Numbered from the stretch's first letter, positions 34,509 through 45,065 are shown. The stretch is 64,000 bases of DNA from Heliorestis convoluta (GCF_009649955.1 NZ_CP045875.1:3108001-3172000); one strand, 5' to 3'. Numbers and translations: made by a program. Notes: generated by a model from the sequence alone, not told the origin.

Positions 34509-35771
34509 ATGTACAAAGGTTTTGGTGACGACAAAGGTCAACTAAAGTGTTCTTTCTGCGGAAAACTACAAGACCAGGTTAAGAAACTGGTTGCTGGCCC
34601 TGGTGTGTATATCTGTGATGAATGTATTGAGCTTTGCAATGAAATCATTGAAGAGGAATTGCAAGAAGAGAACAGCTTCGATCTGGGGGATATCCCCAAA
34701 CCCAAGGAAATTCGAGAAATTCTTGACCAATATGTGATTGGCCAGGAACAAGCCAAAAAAGCATTGTCAGTGGCTGTATACAATCACTACAAGCGTATTA
34801 ACTTGGGTTCAAAAATCGACGATATTGAATTGCAAAAGTCCAATATCGTTATGCTGGGGCCTACTGGTAGCGGAAAGACATTGCTAGCCCAGACGCTAGC
34901 AAGGATTCTCAATGTACCTTTTGCCATTGCGGATGCTACGTCACTTACAGAAGCAGGTTATGTCGGGGAAGATGTAGAAAACATCTTGCTCAAGTTAATC
35001 CAAGCTGCTGACTATGATGTTGAAAAAGCAGAAAAAGGCATTGTTTACATTGATGAGATTGATAAGATTGCTCGCAAATCAGAAAATCCTTCCATTACTC
35101 GAGATGTATCCGGTGAAGGCGTACAACAAGCTTTATTGAAAATTCTAGAAGGAACGGTTGCTTCAGTACCGCCTCAAGGAGGACGAAAGCACCCCCATCA
35201 AGAGTTTATTCAACTTGATACGACCAACATCTTATTCATCTGTGGCGGTGCCTTTGATGGCATCGATAAGATGATTATGAATCGTGTCGGTAAAAAATCA
35301 ATGGGCTTTGGCGCTGACATACGAGGCAAAGAAGACAAAAAGATTGGCGAGATCTTACGAGATATCTTACCAGGTGACCTACTCAAATTTGGACTTATTC
35401 CCGAATTTGTCGGTCGTCTGCCAGTAATTGTCACACTTGACGCGCTTGATGAAGAAGCCTTAGTGCGGATTCTTACAGAGCCGAAAAATGCTCTTGTTAA
35501 GCAATACCAAAAATTCTTTGAGCTTGATCAAGTGAACTTGGAGTTTACCGAAGATGCATTAAAAGCAATTTCGGCTGAAGCTATCAAGCGAAACACAGGT
35601 GCTCGAGGATTAAGAGCCATTTTAGAAGAAGTAATGCTTGATGTCATGTTCGATATCCCGTCCCGTACAGACGTCAATAAATGTATCGTCACCAAAGAAG
35701 TAATTCAAAAGCAACAAGAACCAGTGCTTGTCACCAGTGATCGGAAGAAGAAAAAGGAAGAATCTGCTTAG
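34509..35771 (+). CDS. clpX: Clp protease ATP-binding subunit ClpX
   Basis: A 420-residue AAA+ unfoldase. The N-terminal zinc domain uses CSFCGK and CDECIELC (residues about 15-40). Walker A is [11 protein letters not shown] (near 120), Walker [11 protein letters not shown] (near 180), and FVGRLPVIV and [12 protein letters not shown] mark the sensor regions; the ClpP-contact IGF-type loop is represented by [11 protein letters not shown] terminator follows, closing a tig-clpP-clpX transcription unit. Confidence 0.96.
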   Translation: MYKGFGDDKGQLKCSFCGKLQDQVKKLVAGPGVYICDECIELCNEIIEEELQEENSFDLGDIPKPKEIREILDQYVIGQEQAKKALSVAVYNHYKRINLGSKIDDIELQKSNIVMLGPTGSGKTLLAQTLARILNVPFAIADATSLTEAGYVGEDVENILLKLIQAADYDVEKAEKGIVYIDEIDKIARKSENPSITRDVSGEGVQQALLKILEGTVASVPPQGGRKHPHQEFIQLDTTNILFICGGAFDGIDKMIMNRVGKKSMGFGADIRGKEDKKIGEILRDILPGDLLKFGLIPEFVGRLPVIVTLDALDEEALVRILTEPKNALVKQYQKFFELDQVNLEFTEDALKAISAEAIKRNTGARGLRAILEEVMLDVMFDIPSRTDVNKCIVTKEVIQKQQEPVLVTSDRKKKKEESA

Positions 35772-35777
35772 AATTAC

Positions 35778-35814
35778 AAAAACCCCTGAGGGACCATTCC
35801 CCTCAGGGGTTTTT
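35778..35814 (+). terminator. Terminator after clpX
   Basis: AAAAACCCCTGAGGG and CCCCTCAGGGGTTTTT form a long perfect stem with a T tail. Confidence 0.92.
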
Positions 35815-35887
35815 CCATGGTTATAAAATAAGGAGCAAGATGAATACTAAGGAGGATTGGTAACTACAAGAAACGGAGTGACCGACA

Positions 35888-37621
35888 TTGTCTTTTTGGT
35901 CTAGTCTAAACGGATTTCTAGGACTGCTCCAAATCTTCTTCATCATCATCATTGGCACCTATTTTTGGCACCTTCTTCGCAACCAACAGAGCAACAAATC
36001 AGCTGTGGAAAGAGAATCAAAAAAAGAGCTTGATAAACTGCAATTACTAAGAAATATCAGCTTATCAGAACCATTGTCTGAAAAAACGAGGCCTACCACT
36101 TTTTCCGAAATCGTAGGGCAGAATGAAGGTGTCAAAGCCTTAAAAGCAGCTCTTTGTGGCCCCAATCCACAGCATGTACTCATCTACGGACCGCCCGGCG
36201 TTGGAAAAACAGCCGCAGCTCGACTGGTTTTAGAAGAAGCCATTGCCAATCCCCTATCACCTTTTCGTGAAGATGCCAAATTTATTGAAATTGATGGAGC
36301 AACAGCACGCTTTGATGAGCGTGGCATTGCAGATCCCCTCATTGGTTCTGTACACGATCCTATCTATCAAGGTGCTGGTGCCATGGGTATGGCCGGAATT
36401 CCTCAACCAAAACAAGGTGCAGTCACGAAAGCGCATGGTGGTATTTTATTTATAGACGAAATTGGTGAATTGCACCCCATTCAGATTAATAAACTTCTAA
36501 AAGTGCTAGAGGATCGGAAAGTTATTCTGGAAAGTGCCTACTATTCCAGTGAAGACAATAACATACCTGGCCATATTCATGACATTTTTCAAAACGGATT
36601 ACCGGCCGATTTCCGCCTCGTAGGCGCCACAACAAGGTTGCCTCAAGAAATACCAGCGGCCATTCGCAGTCGCTGCTTAGAAATTTACTTCCGGTCTCTA
36701 AATGGCGAAGAAATTGCTGTTATTGCCGAAGGCGCAGCATCGAAGGTCATGATGGGCATACCGAAGGAAGCGATTACCGTCATTCAGCAATATGCAACCA
36801 ATGGACGGGAAGCCGTAAATATTGTACAAATCGCAGCAGGAATTGCGTTGAGCGATGAAAAAAAGGAATTATCAGTAGAAGATGTTGAGTGGGTTGTCCA
36901 TTCGGGACAATATAACAGAAGACCTGATCGAAAAGTCCCATCTGAATCACAAGTAGGCCTTGTCAATGGTTTAGCCGTAACAGGCCCATCTACAGGTGTA
37001 TTAATGGAGATTGAAGCCACTGTTATGCCTGCTAAGAAAGGACGAGGCGGCATCACCGTTACAGGCATTGTAGATGAAGAAGAAATGGGAGGAATGGGCG
37101 GCAGAACCATTAAGAGAAGAAGCCTTGTAAAAACATCGGTAGACAATGTACTCACAGCCCTTCGCCAGAAAAGCGACATTGAGCCAAGAGACTGGGACAT
37201 TCACATTAACTTTCCAGGCGGAACACCGATAGATGGACCATCTGCTGGTATTGCAATGGCAACGGCCATTTACTCAGCCATACAAGGAATGCCGGTACAT
37301 CATAAAGTGGCCATGACAGGGGAAATATCAGTACGGGGACATGTTAAGCCTGTTGGTGGTGTACTCGCTAAAATAGAAGCAGCCCGAATTGCAGGGGCAG
37401 AGCGAGTTCTCATACCGCGAGAGAATTGGTTGGAAAGTTTTCAATCCATAGATTCACCCAAGGTAATTCCCATCAGTTCTCTCGATCAAGTCTTTGCAGA
37501 AGCCTTGATCGAAAAGGACCAAGAAAGCAAAGAAGAATTTCAGAAAAGTCACGAATTGCTCCCGGCTGCTGCTTTTGGTGTTATTGCATCCGATTCTATG
37601 GAAGAGCAACCGACCCTATGA
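35888..37621 (+). CDS. lonB: ATP-dependent protease LonB (membrane-anchored, sporulation-type)
   Basis: A 577-residue Lon family protease of the spore-former LonB class. It has one N-terminal membrane helix (IFFIIIIGTYFWHLL), no long substrate domain, an AAA+ module (Walker A GPPGVGKTAAA near residue 103, Walker B ILFIDEIGEL near 190) and a C-terminal protease domain with catalytic Ser in GTPIDGPSAGIAMA and Lys in KPVGGVLAKIEAA. In Bacillus it acts in the forespore under SigF. The TTG start at 35888 lacks a strong site next to it; AAGGAGG lies further up. Confidence 0.93.
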   Translation: MSFWSSLNGFLGLLQIFFIIIIGTYFWHLLRNQQSNKSAVERESKKELDKLQLLRNISLSEPLSEKTRPTTFSEIVGQNEGVKALKAALCGPNPQHVLIYGPPGVGKTAAARLVLEEAIANPLSPFREDAKFIEIDGATARFDERGIADPLIGSVHDPIYQGAGAMGMAGIPQPKQGAVTKAHGGILFIDEIGELHPIQINKLLKVLEDRKVILESAYYSSEDNNIPGHIHDIFQNGLPADFRLVGATTRLPQEIPAAIRSRCLEIYFRSLNGEEIAVIAEGAASKVMMGIPKEAITVIQQYATNGREAVNIVQIAAGIALSDEKKELSVEDVEWVVHSGQYNRRPDRKVPSESQVGLVNGLAVTGPSTGVLMEIEATVMPAKKGRGGITVTGIVDEEEMGGMGGRTIKRRSLVKTSVDNVLTALRQKSDIEPRDWDIHINFPGGTPIDGPSAGIAMATAIYSAIQGMPVHHKVAMTGEISVRGHVKPVGGVLAKIEAARIAGAERVLIPRENWLESFQSIDSPKVIPISSLDQVFAEALIEKDQESKEEFQKSHELLPAAAFGVIASDSMEEQPTL

Positions 37622-37702
37622 TAAAATGCTGGGATTTCCCTCATGAATATAGTAAAATGAGGATATTCCTTTGCTCGCAACAGGTTACAGGAGGTGTCCC
37701 TT

Positions 37703-40138
37703 ATGTCTGAAGAAAAGAAAGAGCGGCAAATTGTGCAAGAGCTTCCTCTCTTACCTTTAAGAGGGATTATTGTTTTCCCATATATGGTCGTCCATCTCGA
37801 TGTAGGACGGGAACGTTCTGTGAGCGCCGTAGAAGAAGCGATGGCTCAAGATCGCTTGATTTTCTTAGCTACCCAAAAAGAAGCGCAAACGGATCAACCG
37901 AAAGAAGAAGATATTTATAAGATTGGTACGGTTGCAGAGGTTAAACAACTCCTAAAATTGCCCGGAGGAACGATCAGAGTCCTTGTAGAAGGGTTGGCTC
38001 GTGCTGAGATAGAAGAATATCTAGCCATAGAACCCTATATGAAAGTTCAAGTTCGTGAGCATGTAGAGGAAGAAGAAAAAACAGCAGCTTTAGAAGCTTT
38101 AATGCGATCTCTGGTCAATCAATTTGAGCAATACGTTAAAATATCGAAAAAGATTCCCCCTGAAACCTTTGTTTCCGTTGTAGCAGTTGAAGATCCTGGT
38201 AGATTTGCAGATATCATTGCTTCTCATCTAAACTTAAAAACACAAGACAAGCAAGAAATACTAGAAGCACTTGATATCACCAAACGATTAGAGTTGCTAT
38301 CGGAAATTCTAGCCAAAGAAATGGAGATCTTAGAGCTAGAACGTAAAATTAATGTTCGCGTACGTAAGCAAATGGAAAAAACGCAAAAGGAATACTATTT
38401 ACGCGAACAAATCAAAGCGATTCAAAAAGAATTGGGCGATAAAGATGATAGGCAAGCAGAGTCTGAAGAATTACGAGAGAAGATTCAGAAAGCGAAGCTG
38501 CCAAAAGAAGTAAAAGAAAAAGCTTTAAGAGAGTTAGAGCGCCTAGAGAAAATGCCACCGATGGTGGCAGAAGCAACAGTTGTTCGAAACTATTTAGAAT
38601 GGCTCTTAGCACTACCTTGGTCTAAGCAGACGAAAGATCGGCTTGATGTAGATAAAGCAGAAGAAATTCTCAATGAAGATCATTTTGGCTTAGAAAAAGT
38701 AAAAGAGAGAATTATCGAGTACCTAGCCATTCGTAAGTTAACGCAAAAGCCAAAAGGTCCGATCATCTGTTTCGTAGGCCCTCCCGGTGTAGGTAAAACT
38801 TCACTGGCTCGCTCCATAGCCAGAGCCTTAGAACGAAAGTTTGTACGACTTTCTCTAGGTGGTGTTCGTGATGAAGCAGAGATTCGCGGGCACAGACGGA
38901 CCTATGTCGGCGCCATGCCAGGTAGAATTATTCAAGGTATGAGAACATCCGGCTCGAAAAACCCTCTCTTTCTTCTCGACGAAATCGACAAGATGACCAT
39001 GGATTTTCGAGGTGACCCAGCTTCCGCCCTTTTAGAAGTGCTTGATCCAGAACAGAACAGTACTTTTTCTGATCATTTTATTGAAGTACCTTTTGATCTT
39101 TCTAAAGTTATGTTTCTTACTACAGCCAACGGGATTCACAGCATCCCACGACCACTGCTTGATCGCATGGAGCTTATTCATATTGCTGGATACACAGAAG
39201 AAGAAAAAGTACGAATTGCCCAAGACTATCTCATTCCCAAACAGCTCAAAGATCATGGCTTGAAAGAAGAGCAAGTCCAAATCTCAGAAAATACATTGCG
39301 AAGAATTATCCGTGAATATACTCGTGAAGCTGGTGTTCGTAATCTGGAAAGAGAAGTCGCTGCACTCTGTAGAAAAAGTGCAAGAGCCATTGTTAAAGAA
39401 CCTGAGAAAATCATATCCATCTCCTCAGGCACTGTACCGACGTACCTGGGCATACCTCGCTTTCGCTACGGTTTGGCTGAGATGGAGTCTCAAGTTGGCG
39501 TAGCCACGGGTCTTGCATGGACAGAAACAGGTGGAGATACTTTAGCGATTGAAGTGGCCTTACTTCCTGGCAAAGGCACCTTGTCTCTAACAGGTAAACT
39601 TGGTGATGTGATGAAAGAATCAGCACAAGCAGGCATTACCTACGTTCGCTCAAGAGCCAAGCATTTGAATATTGATGAAAAATTCTACCAGAACACGGAC
39701 ATTCATATTCACGTCCCAGAAGGTGCCATTCCAAAAGACGGACCTTCTGCTGGTATAACCATGGCCATCGCACTCACTTCAGCTTTAACGAAACGTCCTA
39801 TCAACAAAGAAGTGGCTATGACAGGAGAAATTACACTCCGTGGTAGAGTTCTCCCCGTAGGGGGTATAAAAGAAAAGGTCTTAGCAGCCAATCGAGCAGG
39901 TTGTACAAAAGTCATCTTGCCTGCCGATAACAAAAAAGATCTAGAAGATGTACCAGCCAACATTAAAAAGAAATTAAAATTCTTCCTGGTAGAGCATATG
40001 GACCAAGTGATTGCAGAGGCTTTGCTTGATGCCCTACCGACGGATAATACAGAGCCACCAGAAAGCTTATCAACGCAGAAAGATAATGAAAATGGCTCTG
40101 CCTTTCACGAAGAAGTTCCCACAGGATTACAAAGCTAA
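37703..40138 (+). CDS. lon: ATP-dependent protease La (LonA)
   Basis: A protein of 811 residues with the full LonA layout: N-terminal substrate domain (PLLPLRGIIVFPYMVVHLDVGR), coiled-coil region at about 190-300 rich in Glu/Lys, AAA+ ATPase (Walker A GPPGVGKTSLA near 358, FLLDEIDKM) and protease domain with Ser in PKDGPSAGITMA and Lys in GGIKEKVLAANRAG. The C-terminal tail of about 30 residues is Ser/Thr/Glu-rich. Start ATG 37703, directly after CAGGAGGTG. The gene follows lonB and precedes engB, the order standard in Bacillota. Confidence 0.96.
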   Translation: MSEEKKERQIVQELPLLPLRGIIVFPYMVVHLDVGRERSVSAVEEAMAQDRLIFLATQKEAQTDQPKEEDIYKIGTVAEVKQLLKLPGGTIRVLVEGLARAEIEEYLAIEPYMKVQVREHVEEEEKTAALEALMRSLVNQFEQYVKISKKIPPETFVSVVAVEDPGRFADIIASHLNLKTQDKQEILEALDITKRLELLSEILAKEMEILELERKINVRVRKQMEKTQKEYYLREQIKAIQKELGDKDDRQAESEELREKIQKAKLPKEVKEKALRELERLEKMPPMVAEATVVRNYLEWLLALPWSKQTKDRLDVDKAEEILNEDHFGLEKVKERIIEYLAIRKLTQKPKGPIICFVGPPGVGKTSLARSIARALERKFVRLSLGGVRDEAEIRGHRRTYVGAMPGRIIQGMRTSGSKNPLFLLDEIDKMTMDFRGDPASALLEVLDPEQNSTFSDHFIEVPFDLSKVMFLTTANGIHSIPRPLLDRMELIHIAGYTEEEKVRIAQDYLIPKQLKDHGLKEEQVQISENTLRRIIREYTREAGVRNLEREVAALCRKSARAIVKEPEKIISISSGTVPTYLGIPRFRYGLAEMESQVGVATGLAWTETGGDTLAIEVALLPGKGTLSLTGKLGDVMKESAQAGITYVRSRAKHLNIDEKFYQNTDIHIHVPEGAIPKDGPSAGITMAIALTSALTKRPINKEVAMTGEITLRGRVLPVGGIKEKVLAANRAGCTKVILPADNKKDLEDVPANIKKKLKFFLVEHMDQVIAEALLDALPTDNTEPPESLSTQKDNENGSAFHEEVPTGLQS

Positions 40139-40173
40139 AAGTTTTATTAAGAAATTTTTACCAAAAGGAATTA

Positions 40174-40212
40174 CCGCGCGCCATGAAGGCAGGCGCGCGG
40201 TTTTCTTCTTTG
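40174..40212 (+). terminator. Terminator between lonA and engB
   Basis: CCGCGCGCC and GGCGCGCGG pair perfectly, followed by TTTTCTTCTTT. engB starts just 16 bases after it, so engB must depend on read-through or on the hairpin being an attenuator. Confidence 0.8.
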
Positions 40213-40227
40213 ATACTAGGAGGTACT

Positions 40228-40863
40228 ATGGAAGAAGAACGCAACCATCCACCCTATCGTATTACAGAGTCTCATTTTGTAATCAGCGCTGTTGGGCCTG
40301 ATCAGTATCCTGAAGAGCCCTGGCCAGAAGTAGCCATGGTAGGACGCTCTAACGTAGGAAAATCGTCCCTCATCAATAAGATTTGCAATCGTAAAAACAT
40401 GGCTCGTACATCATCGAAGCCAGGAAAGACGCAAACGCTTAATTTTTATCAAATCAATAAAGATGCACACCTCGTAGACTTACCTGGTTACGGCTATGCC
40501 AACGTACCCAAGTCATTGAAATCAACTTGGGGTAAAATGATGGAACGATATCTTCGGGATCGTCAGCAATTGCGAGGCGTTTTACAACTTATCGATATTC
40601 GGCACAGCCCTACGAAAGATGATGTAGCGATGAATGAATGGCTGGCTCACTTTGGCATTGCAACAGCCGTCATTATAACCAAAGCAGACAAAATCTCCAA
40701 AGGAAGATATCCTCAACATGTCAAAGAAATTCGCAAAACTTTGAACATAGCCCCCCATATCCCAACGATTATCTTTTCAGCTGAAACGGGCGAAGGCAAA
40801 GAAGAAGTTCTTGAATTACTCGATTATCTCTGGCACTTTGAAGAAGGAGAAATCGATAGCTAA
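40228..40863 (+). CDS. engB: Ribosome biogenesis GTPase EngB (YsxC/YihA)
   Basis: A 211-residue GTPase needed for assembly of the 50S subunit. G1 is GRSNVGKSSLINK (near residue 35), G2 is around KPGKTQTLNFY, G3 DLPGYGYANVPK, G4 ITKADKISKG and G5 FSAETGEG. ATG 40228 follows CTAGGAGG; longer readings include the terminator hairpin. It closes the protease-chaperone cluster. Confidence 0.96.
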   Translation: MEEERNHPPYRITESHFVISAVGPDQYPEEPWPEVAMVGRSNVGKSSLINKICNRKNMARTSSKPGKTQTLNFYQINKDAHLVDLPGYGYANVPKSLKSTWGKMMERYLRDRQQLRGVLQLIDIRHSPTKDDVAMNEWLAHFGIATAVIITKADKISKGRYPQHVKEIRKTLNIAPHIPTIIFSAETGEGKEEVLELLDYLWHFEEGEIDS

Positions 40864-40864
40864 A

Positions 40865-40897
40865 CCAGCTCTACGCAAAAAGGGCTGGCTTTTTTTT
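40865..40897 (+). terminator. Terminator after engB
   Basis: CCAGC pairs with GCTGG across an A-rich loop, followed by eight T. Confidence 0.7.
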
Positions 40898-40984
40898 CAC
40901 CATTTTTGCTATAACCGCATAGGGTATTTCGAAGAAAAAAAGTGATAATGAAATTCAAATTCATAAAAAGGATGTGCAATTACC

Positions 40985-42841
40985 ATGTGCGGTATAGCAG
41001 GTTGGTTTGATAGTGAAAGAGATTTACGCTCAAAAAGTGCTAGCGTAGAATTGGAAAAAATGGTAAATCATCTGTCTCATCGAGGCCCTGATGCCTCTGC
41101 GCAATGGCAATCACAAGCCGTTGCCTTAGGGCATAGTCGATTAATCGTCGTGGACCCGGCAGGAGGCGCTCAGCCGATGATTCGCTGTCAAGGCAATAAC
41201 AAGTTTGTTATTGTTTATAACGGTGAGCTATATAACACACCGGAGCTACGGCAAGACTTAGTTGACGCAGGTTATACTTTTCAGTCTCATTCAGATACGG
41301 AAGTTTTGCTGAACGCTTTTATCCACTGGCGACAAGGTGCTGTTGAGCGACTTAATGGTATATATGCTTTTGCAGTCTGGGACGTAGAAAAACAAAGTCT
41401 CTTTATGGCACGGGATCGTTTTGGTGTAAAACCACTGTTCTATACCCAACGGGGAAGTGCTTTTCTTTTCGCATCAGAGCTTAAAGCGCTACTGGCGCAT
41501 GAATTGATTGAACCGGAAGTGGATGTAGAAGGTCTAGCAGAAATCTTTGCCCTGGGGCCGGCGCGCACACCAGGTCATGGTGTTTTTCGTGATATTAAAG
41601 AATTAAAGCCTGGTCATGCACTAGAAATCAATGGGCAGGGAAAACGAATCTGGCCCTATTGGCAACTGGTTAGCAAAGAGCATGAAGAGGATCTAGAGCA
41701 AACAACATCTATGGTGCGAGAGTTGCTAGAAGACGCTGTAACCCGACAGTTGGTTGCTGATGTACCTATCTGTACCTTCCTCTCAGGAGGACTTGACTCC
41801 AGTGCTCTAACGGCGCTCGCTGCTCAGAAATATAATCTAGAAGGAGAAAAACTGCGTTCTTTTTCTGTTGATTATCAGGACAATGAGCGCTATTTCAAAG
41901 CCGGAGACTTTCAGCCCGATGCCGATCGCCCTTGGATTGAAAGGGTATCAAAGCATTATGGTACCGACCATCGTTATGTAGTCATTAACACAGAGCAACT
42001 CATTGAATCGCTCTATGAGGCTATGCGAGGACGGGATCTTCCTGGGATGGCTGATGTAGATGGTTCGTTGCTTCTTTTCTGCAAGGAGGTTAAAAAAGAA
42101 GCCACAGTAGCCCTTTCCGGAGAATGTGCTGATGAAGTTTTTGGAGGCTATCCTTGGTTTCATCGTCAAGAAATCTTAGAGAAAGATCAATTTCCATGGT
42201 CTCCTTTACAAGCAGATCGTTTTACTTTTCTATCGCCTCAATTACGCCATGAAATGAAGCCAGAAGAATATCTATCTCGTCGCTACAGAGAGTCGATAGA
42301 AGAAGTGCCTAGACTGCCTGGTGAAGAATCTATAGAGGCACGACGCCGGGAAATCTTTTACCTGAATATTCAATGGTTCATGGCCAATCTATTGGATCGT
42401 AAAGATAGAATGAGCATGGCGACAGGATTAGAAGTGCGTGTACCTTTTTGCGATCATCGCTTGGTTGAGTATGCGTGGAATATACCCTGGTCGATGAAAG
42501 CTTGGAAAGGTCGCGAAAAAGGTTTGCTACGGCGTGCCTTACAAGGCCTACTGCCTGATGATGTTATTGAACGCAAAAAAAGTCCCTATCCGAAAACCCA
42601 TCACCCAGTCTATCGTCAAACAGTCATTCGTCAATTGCAAGAAGTACTTCATGACAGCAATTCGCCATTGTTAGCCCTTGTGGATCGTAACTACCTACTT
42701 TCCTTATTAGAAAGAGAAAAGCAGGTAGAAGGTACAATGGAGCGACCTTGGTTTGGTCAATTAATGACTCGGCCACAGTTTTTTGCTTACCTATTGCAAG
42801 TAAATATGTGGCTTCAAGAATATAAAGTGAAAATTTGTTAA
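40985..42841 (+). CDS. asnB: Asparagine synthetase, glutamine-hydrolysing
   Basis: A 618-residue enzyme that makes asparagine from aspartate, ATP and glutamine ammonia. The N-terminal glutaminase domain starts with the processed catalytic cysteine (MCGIAGWF) and contains SHRGPD, YNGELYN and FGVKPLFY. The synthetase domain begins near residue 230, with the PP-loop FLSGGLDSSALTAL and SGECADEVFGGYPW. The length and C-terminal arm fit the YisO/AsnB branch of Bacillota. It is transcribed alone, between engB's terminator and the next gene. Confidence 0.93.
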   Translation: MCGIAGWFDSERDLRSKSASVELEKMVNHLSHRGPDASAQWQSQAVALGHSRLIVVDPAGGAQPMIRCQGNNKFVIVYNGELYNTPELRQDLVDAGYTFQSHSDTEVLLNAFIHWRQGAVERLNGIYAFAVWDVEKQSLFMARDRFGVKPLFYTQRGSAFLFASELKALLAHELIEPEVDVEGLAEIFALGPARTPGHGVFRDIKELKPGHALEINGQGKRIWPYWQLVSKEHEEDLEQTTSMVRELLEDAVTRQLVADVPICTFLSGGLDSSALTALAAQKYNLEGEKLRSFSVDYQDNERYFKAGDFQPDADRPWIERVSKHYGTDHRYVVINTEQLIESLYEAMRGRDLPGMADVDGSLLLFCKEVKKEATVALSGECADEVFGGYPWFHRQEILEKDQFPWSPLQADRFTFLSPQLRHEMKPEEYLSRRYRESIEEVPRLPGEESIEARRREIFYLNIQWFMANLLDRKDRMSMATGLEVRVPFCDHRLVEYAWNIPWSMKAWKGREKGLLRRALQGLLPDDVIERKKSPYPKTHHPVYRQTVIRQLQEVLHDSNSPLLALVDRNYLLSLLEREKQVEGTMERPWFGQLMTRPQFFAYLLQVNMWLQEYKVKIC

Positions 42842-42860
42842 AGTACCGACATATCTATAC

Positions 42861-42888
42861 CTTGTAAGAAAGAAAAAAAACTTACAAG
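42861..42888. repeat. Short inverted repeat after asnB
   Basis: CTTGTAAG and CTTACAAG surround an A-rich 12-base spacer, just before the ribosome site of the next gene. It could be an mRNA hairpin at the asnB end or a regulator site. Confidence 0.35.
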
Positions 42889-42903
42889 AAAAGGAGTGCG
42901 CCG

Positions 42904-44034
42904 ATGAGGATAGGGCATGTGCGCAAAGTTTATGCCGGGGCTAATAGTTCGATAGGCTTTTTTTCTTACTATGATCAAATTATAGAACCTGATTGCACCC
43001 GTATTCTGGTCATCAAAGGTGGACCTGGTGTCGGAAAGTCTTCTCTGATGAAGTCTATCAGTGCAGTAATGCAAGAAAAAGGGCTAGACGTGGAACATCA
43101 TTGCTGCTCATCTGATAACGACTCTATTGACGGATTGGTTATTCCAGCCATAGGTGTTGCTTTGTTAGACGGTACAGCACCTCATGTGGTAGATCCTAAG
43201 AATCCCGGCGTGGTTGATGAAATTATTCATCTTGGCGATTATTGGGATGAAAGTAAGCTTGTTGGTTCAAAAGCTGAAGTTATACGTTGCAACCGTCAGG
43301 TAGGGCGACTCTTTTCAGTTGCCTATAGCCGCTTGCGTGAAGCAAGAGTGGCTCATGACGAATGGGAATCATATATCAGTGAAAGTGTGCACTGGCCCTC
43401 CATTCACAATGTGACAGAAGAAATTCATGCTCAGGTCTTTCAAGGTATTACGGCCAATTATCAAAGAGAAGCAAAGATACGCCATCTTTTTGCCAATGCC
43501 ATTACGCCTCAAGGTCTTGTTAACTATGTTTCTACCTTATTATCAGGTTATGAACATTGCTATCTGCTACAAGGCTATCCAGGCACTGGTAAATCAACGA
43601 TCCTTTCATCAATCGTAGAAAAAGCGAAAAGGGTAGGGTTAGACTGTGAAGTCTATCATTGCCCCTTTGACCCTCAAAAAATTGATCTGGTATTCATTAA
43701 AGATTTAAAAACCCTTTTTATTGCAGAATCAGAATTGCTCAAATTGGATCTAAGTAATCATAAGCTCCGACAGCAAAAGATTGATCTTAACGAAATGATC
43801 AAAGATACCCTTCTATCGAAGTGGGCACCGGATATATCATCGGCAAAAACACGTTTCTGGCATGTATTTCAGGAAGCTGTAAAAGCCGTTGGTCGCGCCA
43901 AAGCCTATCATGATGAACTGGAGAAATACTATATACCACACATGGACTTTTCAGCGATTAATGAGCGAAGAGAAAGAATCAAAGAAAGAATCTTAGAATA
44001 TGCAAAAGCACAAAAAGTCTTAGCGCCTTCGTAA
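42904..44034 (+). CDS. Two-P-loop ATPase of the PRK06851 type, function unknown
   Basis: This 376-residue cytoplasmic protein consists of two similar P-loop halves: VIKGGPGVGKSSLMKSI near residue 40 and LLQGYPGTGKSTILSSI near residue 227. A CxxD-like stretch, HHCCSSDNDSIDG, follows the first P-loop. I recognise it as a family found mostly in spore-forming Bacillota with no assigned function. AAAGGAG precedes the ATG. It ends with a strong terminator and has no obvious partner. Confidence 0.7.
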   Translation: MRIGHVRKVYAGANSSIGFFSYYDQIIEPDCTRILVIKGGPGVGKSSLMKSISAVMQEKGLDVEHHCCSSDNDSIDGLVIPAIGVALLDGTAPHVVDPKNPGVVDEIIHLGDYWDESKLVGSKAEVIRCNRQVGRLFSVAYSRLREARVAHDEWESYISESVHWPSIHNVTEEIHAQVFQGITANYQREAKIRHLFANAITPQGLVNYVSTLLSGYEHCYLLQGYPGTGKSTILSSIVEKAKRVGLDCEVYHCPFDPQKIDLVFIKDLKTLFIAESELLKLDLSNHKLRQQKIDLNEMIKDTLLSKWAPDISSAKTRFWHVFQEAVKAVGRAKAYHDELEKYYIPHMDFSAINERRERIKERILEYAKAQKVLAPS

Positions 44035-44070
44035 ATCCTTTCTCTTAAAAGACCTATATGGAGAGCCTCG

Positions 44071-44098
44071 CCTTGACAGAAATGTCAAGGTTTTTTTA
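44071..44098 (+). terminator. Terminator
   Basis: CCTTGACA and TGTCAAGG with a four-base loop, then seven T. Confidence 0.93.
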
Positions 44099-44193
44099 TT
44101 GTTTACCCTACTCATTGAATGATGTAGATGAACTTTGGTAAAAATACATACTACAGTAAGGACATATTGAATAGATACACAGGAGGGTACCAC

Positions 44194-44904
44194 ATGAATT
44201 TGTTGCAAGACAAGATTACGAAAGAAAAGGCACTTCAAAAGTTAGATGAAGAACATCGTCGTTATAGACAAGTTCTAGAAGCGGCTTATGCTTTATCAGA
44301 AGAGATGATGCAAGCAGCCTTAGAACCTTTACACAAAGAATTACAGGCCATTCGTGGACAAGTAGAGACCATCAAAACAATGGCTCAACCTCAAGTACAA
44401 GACAAAGAGCATTATCAAGAGTCAGAGCAGAAAGCGCAAGAGAAAAAGAGTACTCCTAGAGGTAGAAACAATCGTAAAAAAGAAGAGAAAAGTACCAGAA
44501 GCAGAATTCGTTGGGGCAACACAGAAGAAGAGATTCGTAAAACGGTATTTGAACAGTTGCAATCCTTAGAAAGTCGCGGAAAAGAGATTACTATTACAAC
44601 GATTAAAACTGAAGTTCCAAGTATGATGCGCTATGTTTATGGTGATAAAGCGCTCTTCAAAGGTATTGGAGAATTAATGGAAGAATATGAAGAAGCAAAA
44701 AGCAGTGACACCTATCAAGAAGATAGCAACAGCAACAATGTCAGCAAAAATTATAAAGAAGAGCAAAGTACATTGATGTCTCGTGTCGTTGAGTTGCCTG
44801 CTATGGAAAGACCTAGCTTTAATCTAACTGATAGCGCAGAAGATACAGAAAGAATGCCTTTTGCTCAGACGGAACAAGAAACGGTTTTATATCGAAGTGA
44901 GTAG
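44194..44904 (+). CDS. Coiled-coil protein of unknown function
   Basis: A 236-residue highly charged protein that I do not recognise. Residues 1-65 form a probable coiled coil (KALQKLDEEHRRYRQVLEAAYAL). A basic low-complexity linker follows (GRNNRKKEEKSTRSRIR, about 90-110). Residues about 110-175 may form a small domain with a helix-turn-helix flavour (EITITTIKTEVPSMMRYVYGDKALFKGIGELMEEYEE). The tail is Ser/Asn/Glu-rich and disordered. ATG 44194 follows CAGGAGGG. No signal peptide or membrane segment. The middle domain recalls DNA-binding regulators, but this is weak. Confidence 0.55.
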   Translation: MNLLQDKITKEKALQKLDEEHRRYRQVLEAAYALSEEMMQAALEPLHKELQAIRGQVETIKTMAQPQVQDKEHYQESEQKAQEKKSTPRGRNNRKKEEKSTRSRIRWGNTEEEIRKTVFEQLQSLESRGKEITITTIKTEVPSMMRYVYGDKALFKGIGELMEEYEEAKSSDTYQEDSNSNNVSKNYKEEQSTLMSRVVELPAMERPSFNLTDSAEDTERMPFAQTEQETVLYRSE

Positions 44905-45018
44905 CTTGGTCGAGTGAGCTATACTTAAAAGGCAACAAAAGTATAAGATGAAGAAGTAACAAAGCTAACAAAGCTGCACCTTATAACAAAGGTAATTATA
45001 TGAAAATGTAAAACATGA

Positions 45019-45065
45019 AAGGTTCTTACGTTCTATTTGTAGAAGTAACGTAAGAACCTTTTTTG
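45019..45065 (+). terminator. Terminator
   Basis: AAGGTTCTTACGTT and AACGTAAGAACCTT form a perfect stem followed by a T run. Confidence 0.93.
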